Part shown: positions 1 to 10,335 of the stretch, in pieces
How the letters are laid out: each line of letters starts with the position of its first letter
How positions within the stretch are numbered: position 1 is the stretch's first letter
From: Salipaludibacillus neizhouensis
GTDB lineage: Bacteria; Bacillota; Bacilli; Bacillales; Salisediminibacteriaceae
DNA length: 64,000 nucleotides
Direction of reading: 5' to 3'
NCBI RefSeq assembly: GCF_002886185.1
Contig: NZ_KZ614146.1
Span: 1,102,098-1,166,097 of the forward strand
The notes under the pieces: model-generated
Told to the model about the DNA's origin: nothing
Database searches by the model: none
Seen by the model: the letters and a program-made list of their open reading frames with translations, nothing else
Position numbers and translations under genes: made by a program

Positions 1-2272
<2,272 letters not shown>

Positions 2273-2349
2273 AATGTTTTACTCTAAGCAACGATTCTTT
2301 TCAGTCCATCACGTTATCCAGTTTTGAGAGGTCAACGACCACTCACTAT

Positions 2350-2466
<117 letters not shown>

Positions 2467-2473
2467 AATTAGG

Positions 2474-2505
2474 AAAAGACATTCTCTTTGGAGAGTGTCT
2501 TTTTT
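2474..2505 (+). terminator. rho-independent terminator of the rRNA operon
   Basis: A 13-bp stem (AAAAGACATTCTC paired with GAGAGTGTCTTTT, one G-T pair) with a TTTG loop is followed by a run of T. It ends the rRNA transcript directly after 5S. Confidence 0.93.
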
Positions 2506-2541
2506 GTGGTTTTAAAGGGTTATCGGTCTATAATCTTGAGG

Positions 2542-2567
2542 GTAGGTGCTACGCTAGTAGCACCTAC
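2542..2567. repeat. GTAGGTGCTAC palindrome
   Basis: A short inverted repeat (GTAGGTGCTAC, GCTA, GTAGCACCTAC). The same arms form the central hairpin of the ~150-bp repeats at 12117-12266 and 15037-15190, but here the arm order is reversed and the flanks differ. It may be a remnant of that family or a hairpin used independently. Confidence 0.7.
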
Positions 2568-3038
2568 AAACGTCGCGGGAAGAAACAAGAGGCATGAGCG
2601 AGAATAAGATACTTTGAAAGGTGCTTCTACTATTTAGTGACATTCAAAGCAACGAAGAAGTGAAGATAGTAGATATGCTTGGCGTTTTCCGTCAGTGGGT
2701 GCAAATGTTTCAGGCTGAGAGTAGTTAACCAAGTAATTTAGAGACATTCAATACCGGTTTTTCATTGGAAGGTTACTATAGCTATAATATTTATACTAAG
2801 CAGCCTCATGATAGCAGAACAAAGTGCACCTACTTAAACAGTTCTTAAAAGCAATTGCTTGATAGATAAGAAAACTTTCCAGGATTCTAGTAAATAATAA
2901 ACTATCCATCCTTGAAATGAAATGATACAGTGAAACAACCTCATGTTTCCAGTTAAAAAAGCTTGACGTGCGAGGAGATTTTAAGTAGATTGAGGAAAGT
3001 AATTGTTTTGATTTTGACATAAAGAAGGAAAGTGACAC
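2568..3038. other. intergenic region without a convincing gene
   Basis: About 470 bases between the 5S terminator and the acyltransferase. A short reading frame ending near 2729 (VKIVDMLGVFRQWVQMF...) looks like it could be the tail of a lost gene, but I cannot assign a family. The last ~40 bases should hold the promoter and leader of the next gene. Its ribosome binding site is GAAGGAAAG just before 3039. Confidence 0.5.
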
Positions 3039-4028
3039 ATGCGTATTTCATATTTTGATAATTTAAAAGTGTTTTTGATTTTTTTAGTGGTTACGGGTCA
3101 TTTAATGGGACAGTTTTTAGGTAGAAGTGAATTCATAGATAGTTTGTATTTTTTTATAAATATATTCCATATGCCACTTTTTGTTTTTGTGGCAGGGTAC
3201 TTCTCGAAAAACTTTGCTAGAAAAGACTATATCGGAAAATTGGCTATTAAGCTATTAATTCCGTACTTAATATTTCAATATATTTATACGACGTATTACA
3301 ATTTGTATGGAGATGGCTTAGCTTATAATTTTTTAATTCCTAGGTGGGCGTTATGGTTTTTAATTAGTTTATTCTTCTGGAACCTATTGTTAATTGTGTT
3401 CAGTAGGTTTAAATACGGTTTGATTCTCTCTGTTGTAATAGGGGTATTTGCCGGATATGTGAATGAAATAAACGAAGTGTTAAGCATGTCACGAACATTC
3501 TTTTTCTTTCCATTCTTTATCCTAGGATATTATGCAAAGATGGATCATATTCTGGCTTTCAAAAAAAATATCTTTAAAGTGATAAGTGTTATTTGTTTAA
3601 CTAGCTTACTATTTTTTATATATCAATATAACTTGATAGATCACGGACAATGGTTGATGGGAAAAAGAAGTTATGAGTTTATGTTAAATGGTGACATTAA
3701 TTTAGCCTGGTTGTATAGAATGATCACGTATATGACAATGTTCGTCGTTTCATTTTCAGTCGTGCTTTTAATCCCTCAAAGAACATTAAGAGCATCAGAA
3801 ATTGGTAAATACACGATGTATATTTACTTATTGCATTTATTTTTTATAAAACTAATCGTGGAATCCCCTATAAAAGAGCTTGTAATCCAAGAATCGATGT
3901 ATGTCTTCTTGTTTATTATTCCATTTATGATTGTATGGTTTACGCAAAGTAAAGTGGTGAGAAAAATAACAAGTGGTTTAATCGAAGTGAAATTCTTAAA
4001 AAGGAAACATAAAACATCTTCTGTATAA
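3039..4028 (+). CDS. acyltransferase 3 family membrane protein
   Basis: A 329-residue integral membrane protein with about ten hydrophobic segments. The N-terminus YFDNLKVFLIFLVVTGH is typical of the acyltransferase 3 (OafA / fucose 4-O-acetylase-like) family, whose conserved His in the first membrane helix is thought to act in acyl transfer to extracellular sugars or cell-wall polymers. The ATG has a good ribosome binding site (GAAGGAAAG). It is a single gene followed by a terminator, between the rRNA operon and unrelated genes. The acceptor substrate cannot be told from sequence. Its AT-rich codon use suggests recent acquisition, but this was not measured. Confidence 0.85.
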   Translation: MRISYFDNLKVFLIFLVVTGHLMGQFLGRSEFIDSLYFFINIFHMPLFVFVAGYFSKNFARKDYIGKLAIKLLIPYLIFQYIYTTYYNLYGDGLAYNFLIPRWALWFLISLFFWNLLLIVFSRFKYGLILSVVIGVFAGYVNEINEVLSMSRTFFFFPFFILGYYAKMDHILAFKKNIFKVISVICLTSLLFFIYQYNLIDHGQWLMGKRSYEFMLNGDINLAWLYRMITYMTMFVVSFSVVLLIPQRTLRASEIGKYTMYIYLLHLFFIKLIVESPIKELVIQESMYVFLFIIPFMIVWFTQSKVVRKITSGLIEVKFLKRKHKTSSV

Positions 4029-4097
4029 AAGTGCTTAATGGTTTCCGTGATGGATGTCATATAATGAACATCATGCTAGCTTTTCAAAAGTAAAAGG

Positions 4098-4126
4098 ACT
4101 CTTTCGTTTCGGGAAGAGTTTTTTTG
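4098..4126 (+). terminator. rho-independent terminator
   Basis: ACTCTT(T)C and GGAAGAGT pair around a short loop, followed by seven T. It probably ends the acyltransferase transcript. Confidence 0.8.
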
Positions 4127-4176
4127 CGTTTTATATATGTGTATGATGAGTACGCGCGTCCCCTAGACAATGGTAA

Positions 4177-4204
4177 TGAAGCACAGAACCGTCCCCATGT
4201 TTCC
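4177..4204 (+). repeat. REP-like element, copy 1
   Basis: Contains TGAAGCACAGAACCGTCCCC followed by ATGTTTCC. This is the first of 16 sites carrying this dispersed intergenic repeat in the window. Confidence 0.9.
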
Positions 4205-4281
4205 TTAAATCGTGGGAAATAACTATACTGTTTGATTAAATATGAATAGATTGAATGAAGAAAACGAAAGGAGGAGATAAA

Positions 4282-4518
4282 ATGATAAGAAGAGAATTTG
4301 ACGATAATGGAAACCAAAGTTACTTTAAAGACTCTGAATCAAATGCTAGAGATTTAGAAGATTTAGCTGGTGTTTTTGAGGAAGAGTTCAAAGTCAGAGT
4401 CAATGCTTTTATTGACGGTAAAGATTTTTGCAATGCAGTCCGTCGTTGTCTATTAAAGGACCTTCTTGCAGGGGCTATGGATGAAAAAGACGATGATAAA
4501 CGTAAGAAACACGGCTAG
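4282..4518 (+). CDS. small protein with C-x5-C motif, paralogue A
   Basis: A 78-residue charged, soluble protein that I do not recognise. The ATG chosen lies just after AAAGGAGGAGATAA, an almost ideal ribosome binding site, so the longer upstream frame is rejected. The core (EEFKVRVNAFIDGKDFC, then NAVRRCLLKDL) is shared with the next gene, and the CNAVRRC segment gives two cysteines five residues apart. The C-terminus is rich in Lys and Asp. It has no signal peptide or membrane segment. A strong hairpin follows it. A sporulation or coat role would fit the setting, but nothing in the sequence proves it. Confidence 0.8.
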   Translation: MIRREFDDNGNQSYFKDSESNARDLEDLAGVFEEEFKVRVNAFIDGKDFCNAVRRCLLKDLLAGAMDEKDDDKRKKHG

Positions 4519-4529
4519 TTTTTAGATGT

Positions 4530-4562
4530 GAGGACAGGGCAATTATTGCCTTGTCCTCTTAT
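4530..4562 (+). terminator. hairpin terminator after paralogue A
   Basis: GAGGACAGGGCAAT pairs with ATTGCCTTGTCCTC, followed by TTATT. The stem is unusually long for so small a gene and has the same design as the hairpin after paralogue B. Confidence 0.75.
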
Positions 4563-4844
4563 TGGGTTTGTCTATAAATCGAAAACGTTTCTTGCTTGTT
4601 TATCTGTCTCGTATTTGAGTATGCAGTTTTTGGTACTATTTCGTAAATAGCTTAAATTCCGCCATTTAGATAAAGTTAAACCTTAATTAGTGTACTTCAA
4701 TATATATAAATAACAACCAGCATTGTCGAATTAGCGAATCGTCTAAAGTTTAGCACATTTTTTTGATAGTAATTACAATTGCCCTTCCCTCCTTTTCTAT
4801 CAGACATAGTATGCAGTATCAAACAATAAGGGGGTGTGAGATCA
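4563..4844. other. spacer between the tandem small-protein genes
   Basis: AT-rich intergenic DNA. The part around 4610-4675 resembles the sequence after paralogue B (5175-5230; shared GTCTCGTATTT and AAATAGCTT), so the duplicated unit includes downstream DNA as well as gene and hairpin. The end holds AAGGGGGTG, the ribosome binding site of paralogue B. Confidence 0.55.
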
Positions 4845-5069
4845 ATGGGAGATTATAGAAGAAGAGATGATAACGATGTAGCAGGTATTTCTGATAAAAA
4901 GTTAAGACGTTTAGCAGATCTTTTAGATGAAGATTTCAAAGTACCTGTACGTGCAACCATTGATGGAGAAGATCTTTGCGATGCTGTTCGTCGTTGTTTA
5001 ATCAAAGACCTTGTTGACGGTCTATTAGATGAAGAAGATAAACCGAAAAGACACAAGAAACACTTCTAG
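4845..5069 (+). CDS. small protein with C-x5-C motif, paralogue B
   Basis: A 74-residue protein starting at the ATG after AAGGGGGTGTGAGATCA. Its core (DEDFKVPVRATIDGEDLC, DAVRRCLIKDL) is very close to paralogue A and keeps both cysteines of the CDAVRRC motif. The N-terminus differs (GDYRRRDDND) and the tail is basic (KPKRHKKHF). The two genes lie in tandem and are followed by similar hairpins, so they arose by local duplication. I know no family to which they belong. Confidence 0.8.
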   Translation: MGDYRRRDDNDVAGISDKKLRRLADLLDEDFKVPVRATIDGEDLCDAVRRCLIKDLVDGLLDEEDKPKRHKKHF

Positions 5070-5090
5070 TTATTGGAGAACAATATTTAA

Positions 5091-5122
5091 GAGGTCAGGA
5101 CAGTTATTGTCCGGGCCTCTTA
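5091..5122 (+). terminator. hairpin terminator after paralogue B
   Basis: GAGGTCAGGAC pairs with GTCCGGGCCTC (some mismatches) across AGTTATT, followed by TTATTG. It is homologous to the hairpin after paralogue A. Confidence 0.7.
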
Positions 5123-5260
5123 TTGTTGATAGATTATAGGGATTCTCGATTAATTGAAAACATCTATCGCAGTCTCGTATTTAATTCTGCAATTCCTGGT
5201 TTGATTCCGAAAATAGCTTCAATTTTTTCTCTATAAAAGATTACTATAATTTTTGTTTTT

Positions 5261-5285
5261 AGCACAGAACCGTCTCTATGTTTCC
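5261..5285 (+). repeat. REP-like element, degenerate copy
   Basis: AGCACAGAACCGTCTCTATG followed by TTTCC. It lacks the 5' TGA and has CTCT in place of CCCC. It sits shortly before the Fur box of the siderophore transporter. Confidence 0.8.
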
Positions 5286-5341
5286 GCATATATTGCATTG
5301 ACACAATAAGGGTTCAATAGTACTATTAGATTTATTGTGAA

Positions 5342-5356
5342 TGATAATCATTATCA
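5342..5356. promoter_or_regulatory. Fur box
   Basis: TGATAATCATTATCA is a perfect 7-1-7 inverted repeat (TGATAAT n ATTATCA), the classic Bacillus Fur binding site. It lies about 60 bases before the lipoprotein start and predicts iron-repressed expression of the following transport genes. Confidence 0.93.
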
Positions 5357-5417
5357 ATCCGGGTTCATTTTTGGATGGTTATCATTGCTAGGTATACATA
5401 AGAGAGGGGAATTAATC

Positions 5418-6419
5418 ATGGAAAGAAGAGCATCATTTTTTAGTGTTATTATCATTATGTTGTTAAGTATTTTGTCTGGTTGTGGATCTAATAATGAAGC
5501 AGCAAATGACCAAGCACAAGCGGAGGAAGAATCAATTCAAGTTGAAAACAGCAATGAAGAGGTTGATGAAGAAGATGTAGAATCGAGGGTTATTACTCAC
5601 GAAATGGGTGACACGACTATTACAGGAACACCAACTAATGTTGTCGTACTCGAATTTTCATTTGTAGATGCATTAGCATCTTTAGGAATTTCTCCAATTG
5701 GAATTGCTGATGATGGTGATGAAGAACGGATAATCGGGCCTATTGCTGAAAAGATCAGCGACTACACTTCGGTTGGTGCTAGAAAAGAGCCTAGTTTAGA
5801 AGTTATTGCCAGTTTACAACCGGACTTAATTATCGCTGATTTAAATCGTCATAAAGATTCGTACGAAGAATTAAGTGAAATCGCACCTACAATTGTATTA
5901 TCTAGTTTAAGTGCTAATTATGAAGAAAACGTTGAGTCGTTTCCCATCATAGCGGAAGCCTTAGGAGCAACAGAACTAGCTGACGAGCGTACGACTGATC
6001 ACAACGAATTGTTAGCTGAACTGAAGTCTAAAGTTCCTTCTGATGAAAGCCGCACATTCTTACCGGCTGTAGTTACAGATACAGGATTTCACGCCCATTC
6101 ATCTACATCATATACGGGGTCTTTACTTGAAACATTAGGATTAAAGAATGCGATTCAAGGTGAGGGAGTGGAAGATGCAACAAATAAGATTGATTTAGAA
6201 ACACTGGTGGAGCATAACCCTGATATTATTTTTCTTATGACAGGGGATGAAGAAACAATTATCTCAGAATGGGAAGAAAACCCATTATGGGAAGAGATCA
6301 GTGCTGTGAAAAATGATCAGGTCTATAAAGTCGATCAGAACGAATGGTCACGTTTCCGAGGATTAATAGCTGCTGAATTAATCGTTCAAGATACTATTGA
6401 CCTGTTATATGAGAACTAA
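5418..6419 (+). CDS. yfiY: iron-siderophore ABC transporter substrate-binding lipoprotein
   Basis: A 333-residue lipoprotein that captures ferric siderophore outside the membrane. A signal peptide ends in the lipobox LSGC (Cys near residue 22), followed by an acidic linker and a FecB/TroA-type helical-backbone binding domain (from about residue 60, VITHEMGDTTITGTPTN). The ATG after GAGGGGAATTAATC is preferred to an upstream in-frame codon because the signal peptide begins there. It sits below a Fur box and upstream of two FecCD permeases, matching the B. subtilis yfiY-yfiZ-yfhA arrangement, which handles hydroxamate/citrate-type siderophores such as schizokinen. The exact ligand is inferred. 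Confidence 0.9.
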   Translation: MERRASFFSVIIIMLLSILSGCGSNNEAANDQAQAEEESIQVENSNEEVDEEDVESRVITHEMGDTTITGTPTNVVVLEFSFVDALASLGISPIGIADDGDEERIIGPIAEKISDYTSVGARKEPSLEVIASLQPDLIIADLNRHKDSYEELSEIAPTIVLSSLSANYEENVESFPIIAEALGATELADERTTDHNELLAELKSKVPSDESRTFLPAVVTDTGFHAHSSTSYTGSLLETLGLKNAIQGEGVEDATNKIDLETLVEHNPDIIFLMTGDEETIISEWEENPLWEEISAVKNDQVYKVDQNEWSRFRGLIAAELIVQDTIDLLYEN

Positions 6420-6427
6420 ATAATAAT

Positions 6428-6467
6428 CCAAAAAAAGCGGATAAGCCGATCTTACCGCTTTTTTTAT
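6428..6467 (+). terminator. hairpin between yfiY and yfiZ
   Basis: AAAAAAAGCGG(A)TAAG pairs with CTTACCGCTTTTTTT. It may attenuate the transcript so that binding protein mRNA exceeds permease mRNA, or end it altogether; no second Fur box is obvious after it. Confidence 0.85.
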
Positions 6468-6523
6468 TTCAATGATGAACGAGTGAATTTCATCAATTGT
6501 TTCAACAAAGGATGTGCCTATAT

Positions 6524-7564
6524 ATGACTATTTCAGCAAAAAACCATCAATCCATCACGAAAAGTTCCAGGAATGAATTATTTCGTTTTTTACCACTTTT
6601 TGTTATAGGGATCTTCATCCTAGTCGTTGGAATTTTGATTAGTACATCCATTGGTATGGCAGATGTACGTTTTACTCATTTGATCGAATCTTTTTTTATT
6701 GGTGAGCTAACAAAAGAGCATTTAATTGCGCAAACTATTCGTTTACCAAGAGCTATTATTGCATGTCTTATTGGAGCAAGTTTAGCTATAGCGGGCGCGA
6801 TCATGCAAGCAATCACCCGGAATCCCCTTGCGTCTCCACAAATTTTTGGAATTAATGCAGGAGCTTCTTTTGTAGTTGTGGCCTCTTCCATTTTCTTGAC
6901 AGGAATTTCACCATATTCGATGGTTTATTTTGCTTTTTTAGGAGCAGCTTTAGGAGGAATGTTAGTTTATTACTTAGGTTCTTCCGGGGAGGGAATGACA
7001 CCTGTCAAATTAGCCTTAGCTGGAATCTCTATTCACTTTTTTCTATCGGCAATAACCGAGGGACTCATTATATTTAACGAGGATACGACAGAAGGAATTC
7101 TTTTTTGGTTAGCGGGTTCAGTAGATAGTACAAGCTGGCAGGATGTAAGAATCATTTCCCCTTGGGTTCTTCTAGGGATAATCGGATCTTTTTTATTAGC
7201 TAGTTCTATTAATGTATTGAATCTTGGAGATGATGTTGCGAGTAGTTTGGGACAAAATACTGGTTGGATACGCGTGCTTTCAGGGTTACTCGTTGTTATT
7301 TTAGCAGGGTCTTCTGTTTCCATTGCGGGTCCTATTGGTTTTGTAGGATTAATTGTACCCCATATTACAAGGAATCTTGTAGGTATAGATTATCGATGGA
7401 TTTTGCCTTTTTCCGCGTTATTTGGAGCTATACTCCTTATTTATGCGGATATTGTTGCACGTTTTATATCGTTTCCATATGAATCACCCGTTGGAATTGT
7501 GACAGCACTAGTAGGTGCCCCTTTCTTTTTTTACTTAATAAAAAGAGGGAGGAATTTATCATGA
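6524..7564 (+). CDS. yfiZ: FecCD-family siderophore permease
   Basis: A 346-residue membrane protein with about ten transmembrane helices, forming half of the inner pore of an iron-siderophore importer. Family marks include LPRAIIACLIGASLAIAGAI, NPLASPQIFGINAGA and the GPIGFVGLIVPHITRNLVG block that contacts the ATPase. The ATG after AAAGGATGTGCC is chosen over an upstream TTG. Its stop overlaps the next gene's start (ATGA), so the two permeases are translationally coupled. No ATPase gene is nearby; in B. subtilis the related importers borrow YusV. Confidence 0.92.
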   Translation: MTISAKNHQSITKSSRNELFRFLPLFVIGIFILVVGILISTSIGMADVRFTHLIESFFIGELTKEHLIAQTIRLPRAIIACLIGASLAIAGAIMQAITRNPLASPQIFGINAGASFVVVASSIFLTGISPYSMVYFAFLGAALGGMLVYYLGSSGEGMTPVKLALAGISIHFFLSAITEGLIIFNEDTTEGILFWLAGSVDSTSWQDVRIISPWVLLGIIGSFLLASSINVLNLGDDVASSLGQNTGWIRVLSGLLVVILAGSSVSIAGPIGFVGLIVPHITRNLVGIDYRWILPFSALFGAILLIYADIVARFISFPYESPVGIVTALVGAPFFFYLIKRGRNLS

Positions 7565-8586
7565 TAAAAGACGAAGTGAACAAGGATATTACTAGAATAA
7601 AACGTATAACGCCTAAATGGCTGTTTATTATCTTGCCTGTAGCAATTATTATATTTTCTATCATAAGCACTGGGATAGGTGCTGTTTTTATTCATCCTTT
7701 AGATGTTTTAGCTGTGTTAGTGGGAACAGGGACAGAGATGGATACAATTCTCGTTGAAAAGTATCGAATTCCTAGAATCGTCTTAGCGCTTCTTGTTGGG
7801 GCAGGCTTATCTGTGTCGGGTACGATTTTACAAGGTATTATTCGAAATCCTTTGGCATCACCTGACGTCATCGGCATTACAAAAGGGGCTGGGCTGGCTG
7901 CGGTTGTGGTCATCATCCTTTTTCCGAATTCACCTACTTTTGTTTTACCGCTTGCTGCATTTTCTGGAGCACTGATCATTGCACTTATCCTTTATCTCTT
8001 AGTTTATAAACAAGGGATGCAGCCGACCACGTTAGCACTGGGAGGAGTTGCTCTTGGGGCTTTATGTAATGCTGGGATTCAGTACTTTATGATTAAGTTC
8101 CCTCTAGAAATAAATGCTGCTCTCATTTGGCTAACTGGTAGTCTATGGTCTAGTAGGTGGGAACAGATTTATGGCGTTTTCCCTTGGATTATCATTTTGC
8201 TACCCTTGTCGATGATTTTAGCGACCAAACTTGATATTTTAAATTTTGGTGATGATGTAGCAATAGGGCTAGGTTTAGGGGTAGTGCGTGTTCGGTTGCT
8301 TTTATTGTTCATTGCGGTTGCGCTAGCTGCTGCATGCGTGGCAGCTATTGGTTCCATTGGTTTTGTTGGGTTAATCGCTCCTCATGTGGCAAGAAAGTTA
8401 GTAGGTGCTAAACATAAACTTTTGATTCCTATGTCAGCAATGACAGGTTCTTTGTTAGTAGTGGTGGCCGACTCTATTGGACGCGGATTAATACCACCAA
8501 AGGAAATTCCTGTTGGAATCGTTGTAGCAGTAATAGGGGCACCTTATTTTTTATATCTTTTGCGTAAAGAAAGTAAGAATTTATAA
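7561..8586 (+). CDS. yfhA: FecCD-family siderophore permease, second subunit
   Basis: A 341-residue polytopic membrane protein, the partner of the preceding permease. It carries RIPRIVLALLVGAGLSVSG, NPLASPDVIGITKGAG and GSIGFVGLIAPHVARKLVG. GGGAGGAATT inside the end of the preceding gene serves as ribosome binding site and the start overlaps its stop by four bases. Together with the lipoprotein they make a heterodimeric importer lacking only the ATPase, which must be supplied from elsewhere. Confidence 0.92.
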   Translation: MIKDEVNKDITRIKRITPKWLFIILPVAIIIFSIISTGIGAVFIHPLDVLAVLVGTGTEMDTILVEKYRIPRIVLALLVGAGLSVSGTILQGIIRNPLASPDVIGITKGAGLAAVVVIILFPNSPTFVLPLAAFSGALIIALILYLLVYKQGMQPTTLALGGVALGALCNAGIQYFMIKFPLEINAALIWLTGSLWSSRWEQIYGVFPWIIILLPLSMILATKLDILNFGDDVAIGLGLGVVRVRLLLLFIAVALAAACVAAIGSIGFVGLIAPHVARKLVGAKHKLLIPMSAMTGSLLVVVADSIGRGLIPPKEIPVGIVVAVIGAPYFLYLLRKESKNL

Positions 8587-8641
8587 CGATATGGAACGAC
8601 ATTAGATGTGGTTTAAAATTTTGCTAGAGAGGGAGATAAGC

Positions 8642-9199
8642 ATGGAGAAAAGGATATCTGCAATAGCAAAGGTTATACGCGAACGGAGATCAATTAAGAG
8701 TGGTTATGTAGACAAAGAAGTTTCACAAGAGTTAGTAATGAATTTATTAAAAGATGCTGTATGGGCACCTAACCATGGACTACGGGAACCTTGGCGATTT
8801 ATATTTGTACCAACTGATAAAAAGAGTAAGTTTATTGAAGAAATAGTTGATACTTTACCAGAAGAACTGAAAGAAAATAGGAGAAACTATTTGAGTCAAC
8901 CAGCGGCTTTTCTTATTATTGTCATGAAAGAAGAGTGACAACAAAAGCAATGGGAGGAGAACTTTGGCGCGGTAAGCTCTTTAATTCAAAACTTTCAATT
9001 GCTTGCTTGGGAACAAGAGCTTGGTGTTGTCTGGAAAACAAACCCACATATATACGATCCGAAAGTATATCAACTTTTAGATGTACAACCAGGCGAGAAA
9101 ATTGTTGGGTTTTTACATTTAGGTTATTTTGAGAGTATACCAACATCAAAGCCACGGACATCAATAGAAGAAAAATTTACTGTTTTCAAAGGCAAGTAG
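8642..9199 (+). pseudogene. yfhC: YfhC-like nitroreductase interrupted by an in-frame TGA
   Basis: The reading frame encodes a nitroreductase-family FMN enzyme (KVIRERRSIKSGYVDKEV at the N-terminus, WAPNHGLREPWRF in the flavin-binding region). It is interrupted at codon 99 by TGA (8936-8938), then continues in the same frame with family-typical sequence (FQLLAWEQELGVVWKTNP, EKIVGFLHLGY) to residue 185, the usual length. A single base change therefore separates it from an intact gene. GAGGGAGATAAGC precedes the ATG. Placement after yfhA matches B. subtilis. It is either a recent pseudogene or carries a sequencing error; there is no sign of selenocysteine machinery here. Confidence 0.85.
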
Positions 9200-9281
9200 A
9201 GTAGGTGTTCAGGAAAACAATTTGATGTGTAGGTTCAGTGGAATTCTGGTATTAAGGATAAAAAAACATAAGCTCGTGGTG

Positions 9282-9310
9282 GCATTTCTGCAATAAAGCA
9301 GGATGCTTTC
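9282..9310 (+). terminator. probable terminator after yfhC
   Basis: GCATTTCTGC pairs with GCAGGATGC around AATAAA, followed by TTTC. The T-tract is weak. Confidence 0.5.
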
Positions 9311-9411
9311 ACAAGATAAGCGTTTATAAAATTATCGGTTTTTTAGAGATTGTTGTTTTCGTCGAATAGAGGCTCGCGGACCGGAACATACGTGTAACCC
9401 TGCAAATGAAA

Positions 9412-9440
9412 AGGAAGCACAGAACCGTCCCCCATGTTTC
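9412..9440 (+). repeat. REP-like element, copy 3
   Basis: GGAAGCACAGAACCGTCCCC followed by CATGTTTCC, between yfhC and the SAM riboswitch. The left arm is diverged. Confidence 0.9.
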
Positions 9441-9502
9441 CCTTGATAAATAGTCATAAATGATTTACACTGATATTTAATTAAAAAAATATAGTGATAG
9501 AC

Positions 9503-9628
9503 TTCTTATCCAGAGTGGTGGAGGGACAGGCCCTTTGATACCCAGCAACCATTAAATCAATGATCGATTGATTTAAACGGTGCCAATTCCTGCAAGGATC
9601 GTTAACAATGATCCTTGGAAGATGAGAG
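9503..9628 (+). ncRNA. SAM-I (S-box) riboswitch aptamer
   Basis: The S-box signature is clear: CTTATCCAGAGTGGTGGAGG, GCCCTTTGATACCCAGCAAC, CGGTGCCAATTCCTGC and TGGAAGATGAGAG, in the usual order and spacing. A terminator follows at 9651-9678. High S-adenosylmethionine should stabilise the aptamer and favour termination, so the downstream msrA is expected to be expressed when methionine/SAM is low. Confidence 0.96.
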
Positions 9629-9649
9629 TAATCGTATATACATATACGA

Positions 9650-9680
9650 GAACCTCTCTTAAACTTAGAGAGGTTTTTCT
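9650..9680 (+). terminator. SAM riboswitch terminator
   Basis: AACCTCTCTTAA and TTAGAGAGGTT form the stem, followed by TTTCTT. It is the expression platform of the SAM riboswitch. Confidence 0.9.
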
Positions 9681-9721
9681 TATGGAGAGAAGATTTATCG
9701 CTCAAAAAGGGGCGAATTAGA

Positions 9722-10186
9722 ATGGAAAAAGTAGTATTTGGAGCAGGTTGTTTTTGGGGTGTCGAAGCATTTTTTGAAAGTATTCGCGGAGTGGAAGCAA
9801 CAAAAGTAGGCTATTCCGGTGGTCATGTGGAGAATCCATCTTATGAAGAAGTGAAAACAGGCACAACTGGTCATGCAGAGGTAATTGAAGTATTATATAA
9901 TCCATGGAAAATATCTTATGAAGAGCTAGTGAGTAAGTTTTTTGAATGTCATAATCCGACAACCCGTAACCGTCAAGGGATAGATATTGGCACTCAATAT
10001 CGTTCCGTGATTTTCTTTCAAAACCGGCAGCAATTAGAAATTGCGAGCACTAAAAAAGCCGAGTTAAATGACGTGGGCAGTAAAGAGATTGTCACTGAAC
10101 TTAGTCCTTTACAACCGTTTTATCCAGCAGAAGAGTATCATCAAAAATATTTTCAAAAAAATAATGTGGTTGCTTGTGGGATATAA
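9722..10186 (+). CDS. msrA: peptide-methionine (S)-S-oxide reductase MsrA
   Basis: A 154-residue cytosolic enzyme that reduces the S-epimer of methionine sulfoxide in proteins or as free amino acid. The catalytic GCFWG motif is at residues 9-13 (Cys10) and the family blocks GYSGGHVENPSYEEV and TGHAEVIEV follow. PAEEYHQKYF lies near the C-terminus, with a likely recycling Cys in VACGI. Length is slightly short of the usual ~170. AAAAGGGGCG precedes the ATG. Control by a SAM riboswitch makes the gene part of the methionine regulon, so repair is coupled to methionine scarcity. The gene stands alone, with no msrB beside it. Confidence 0.96.
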   Translation: MEKVVFGAGCFWGVEAFFESIRGVEATKVGYSGGHVENPSYEEVKTGTTGHAEVIEVLYNPWKISYEELVSKFFECHNPTTRNRQGIDIGTQYRSVIFFQNRQQLEIASTKKAELNDVGSKEIVTELSPLQPFYPAEEYHQKYFQKNNVVACGI

Positions 10187-10195
10187 AGAGATTCA

Positions 10196-10238
10196 AAAGG
10201 GGGAATGAGTCAGTTGAGCTTGTTCTCCTTTTTTCTAT
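10196..10238 (+). terminator. terminator after msrA
   Basis: AAAAGGGGGAA pairs with TTCTCCTTTTTTC, with mismatches and a long loop, followed by a T-rich tract. Confidence 0.55.
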
Positions 10239-10335
10239 GTACGAATATTCACTGGATACTAAAGCAATAGATGAAGATGTGCAAAGAATACCCTGAATTG
10301 AATGGGTCCTATTTTTATGGTCTGTAATTGGGATT

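Noticed and set aside
2660-2729. Short frame VKIVDMLGVFRQWVQMF
   Set aside because: Too short, no start signal and no family recognised; mentioned only as a possible tail of a lost gene.
8936-8938. TGA in the nitroreductase read as selenocysteine
   Set aside because: No SECIS-like hairpin is evident after it, the family does not use selenocysteine at this point, and a simple mutation explains it.
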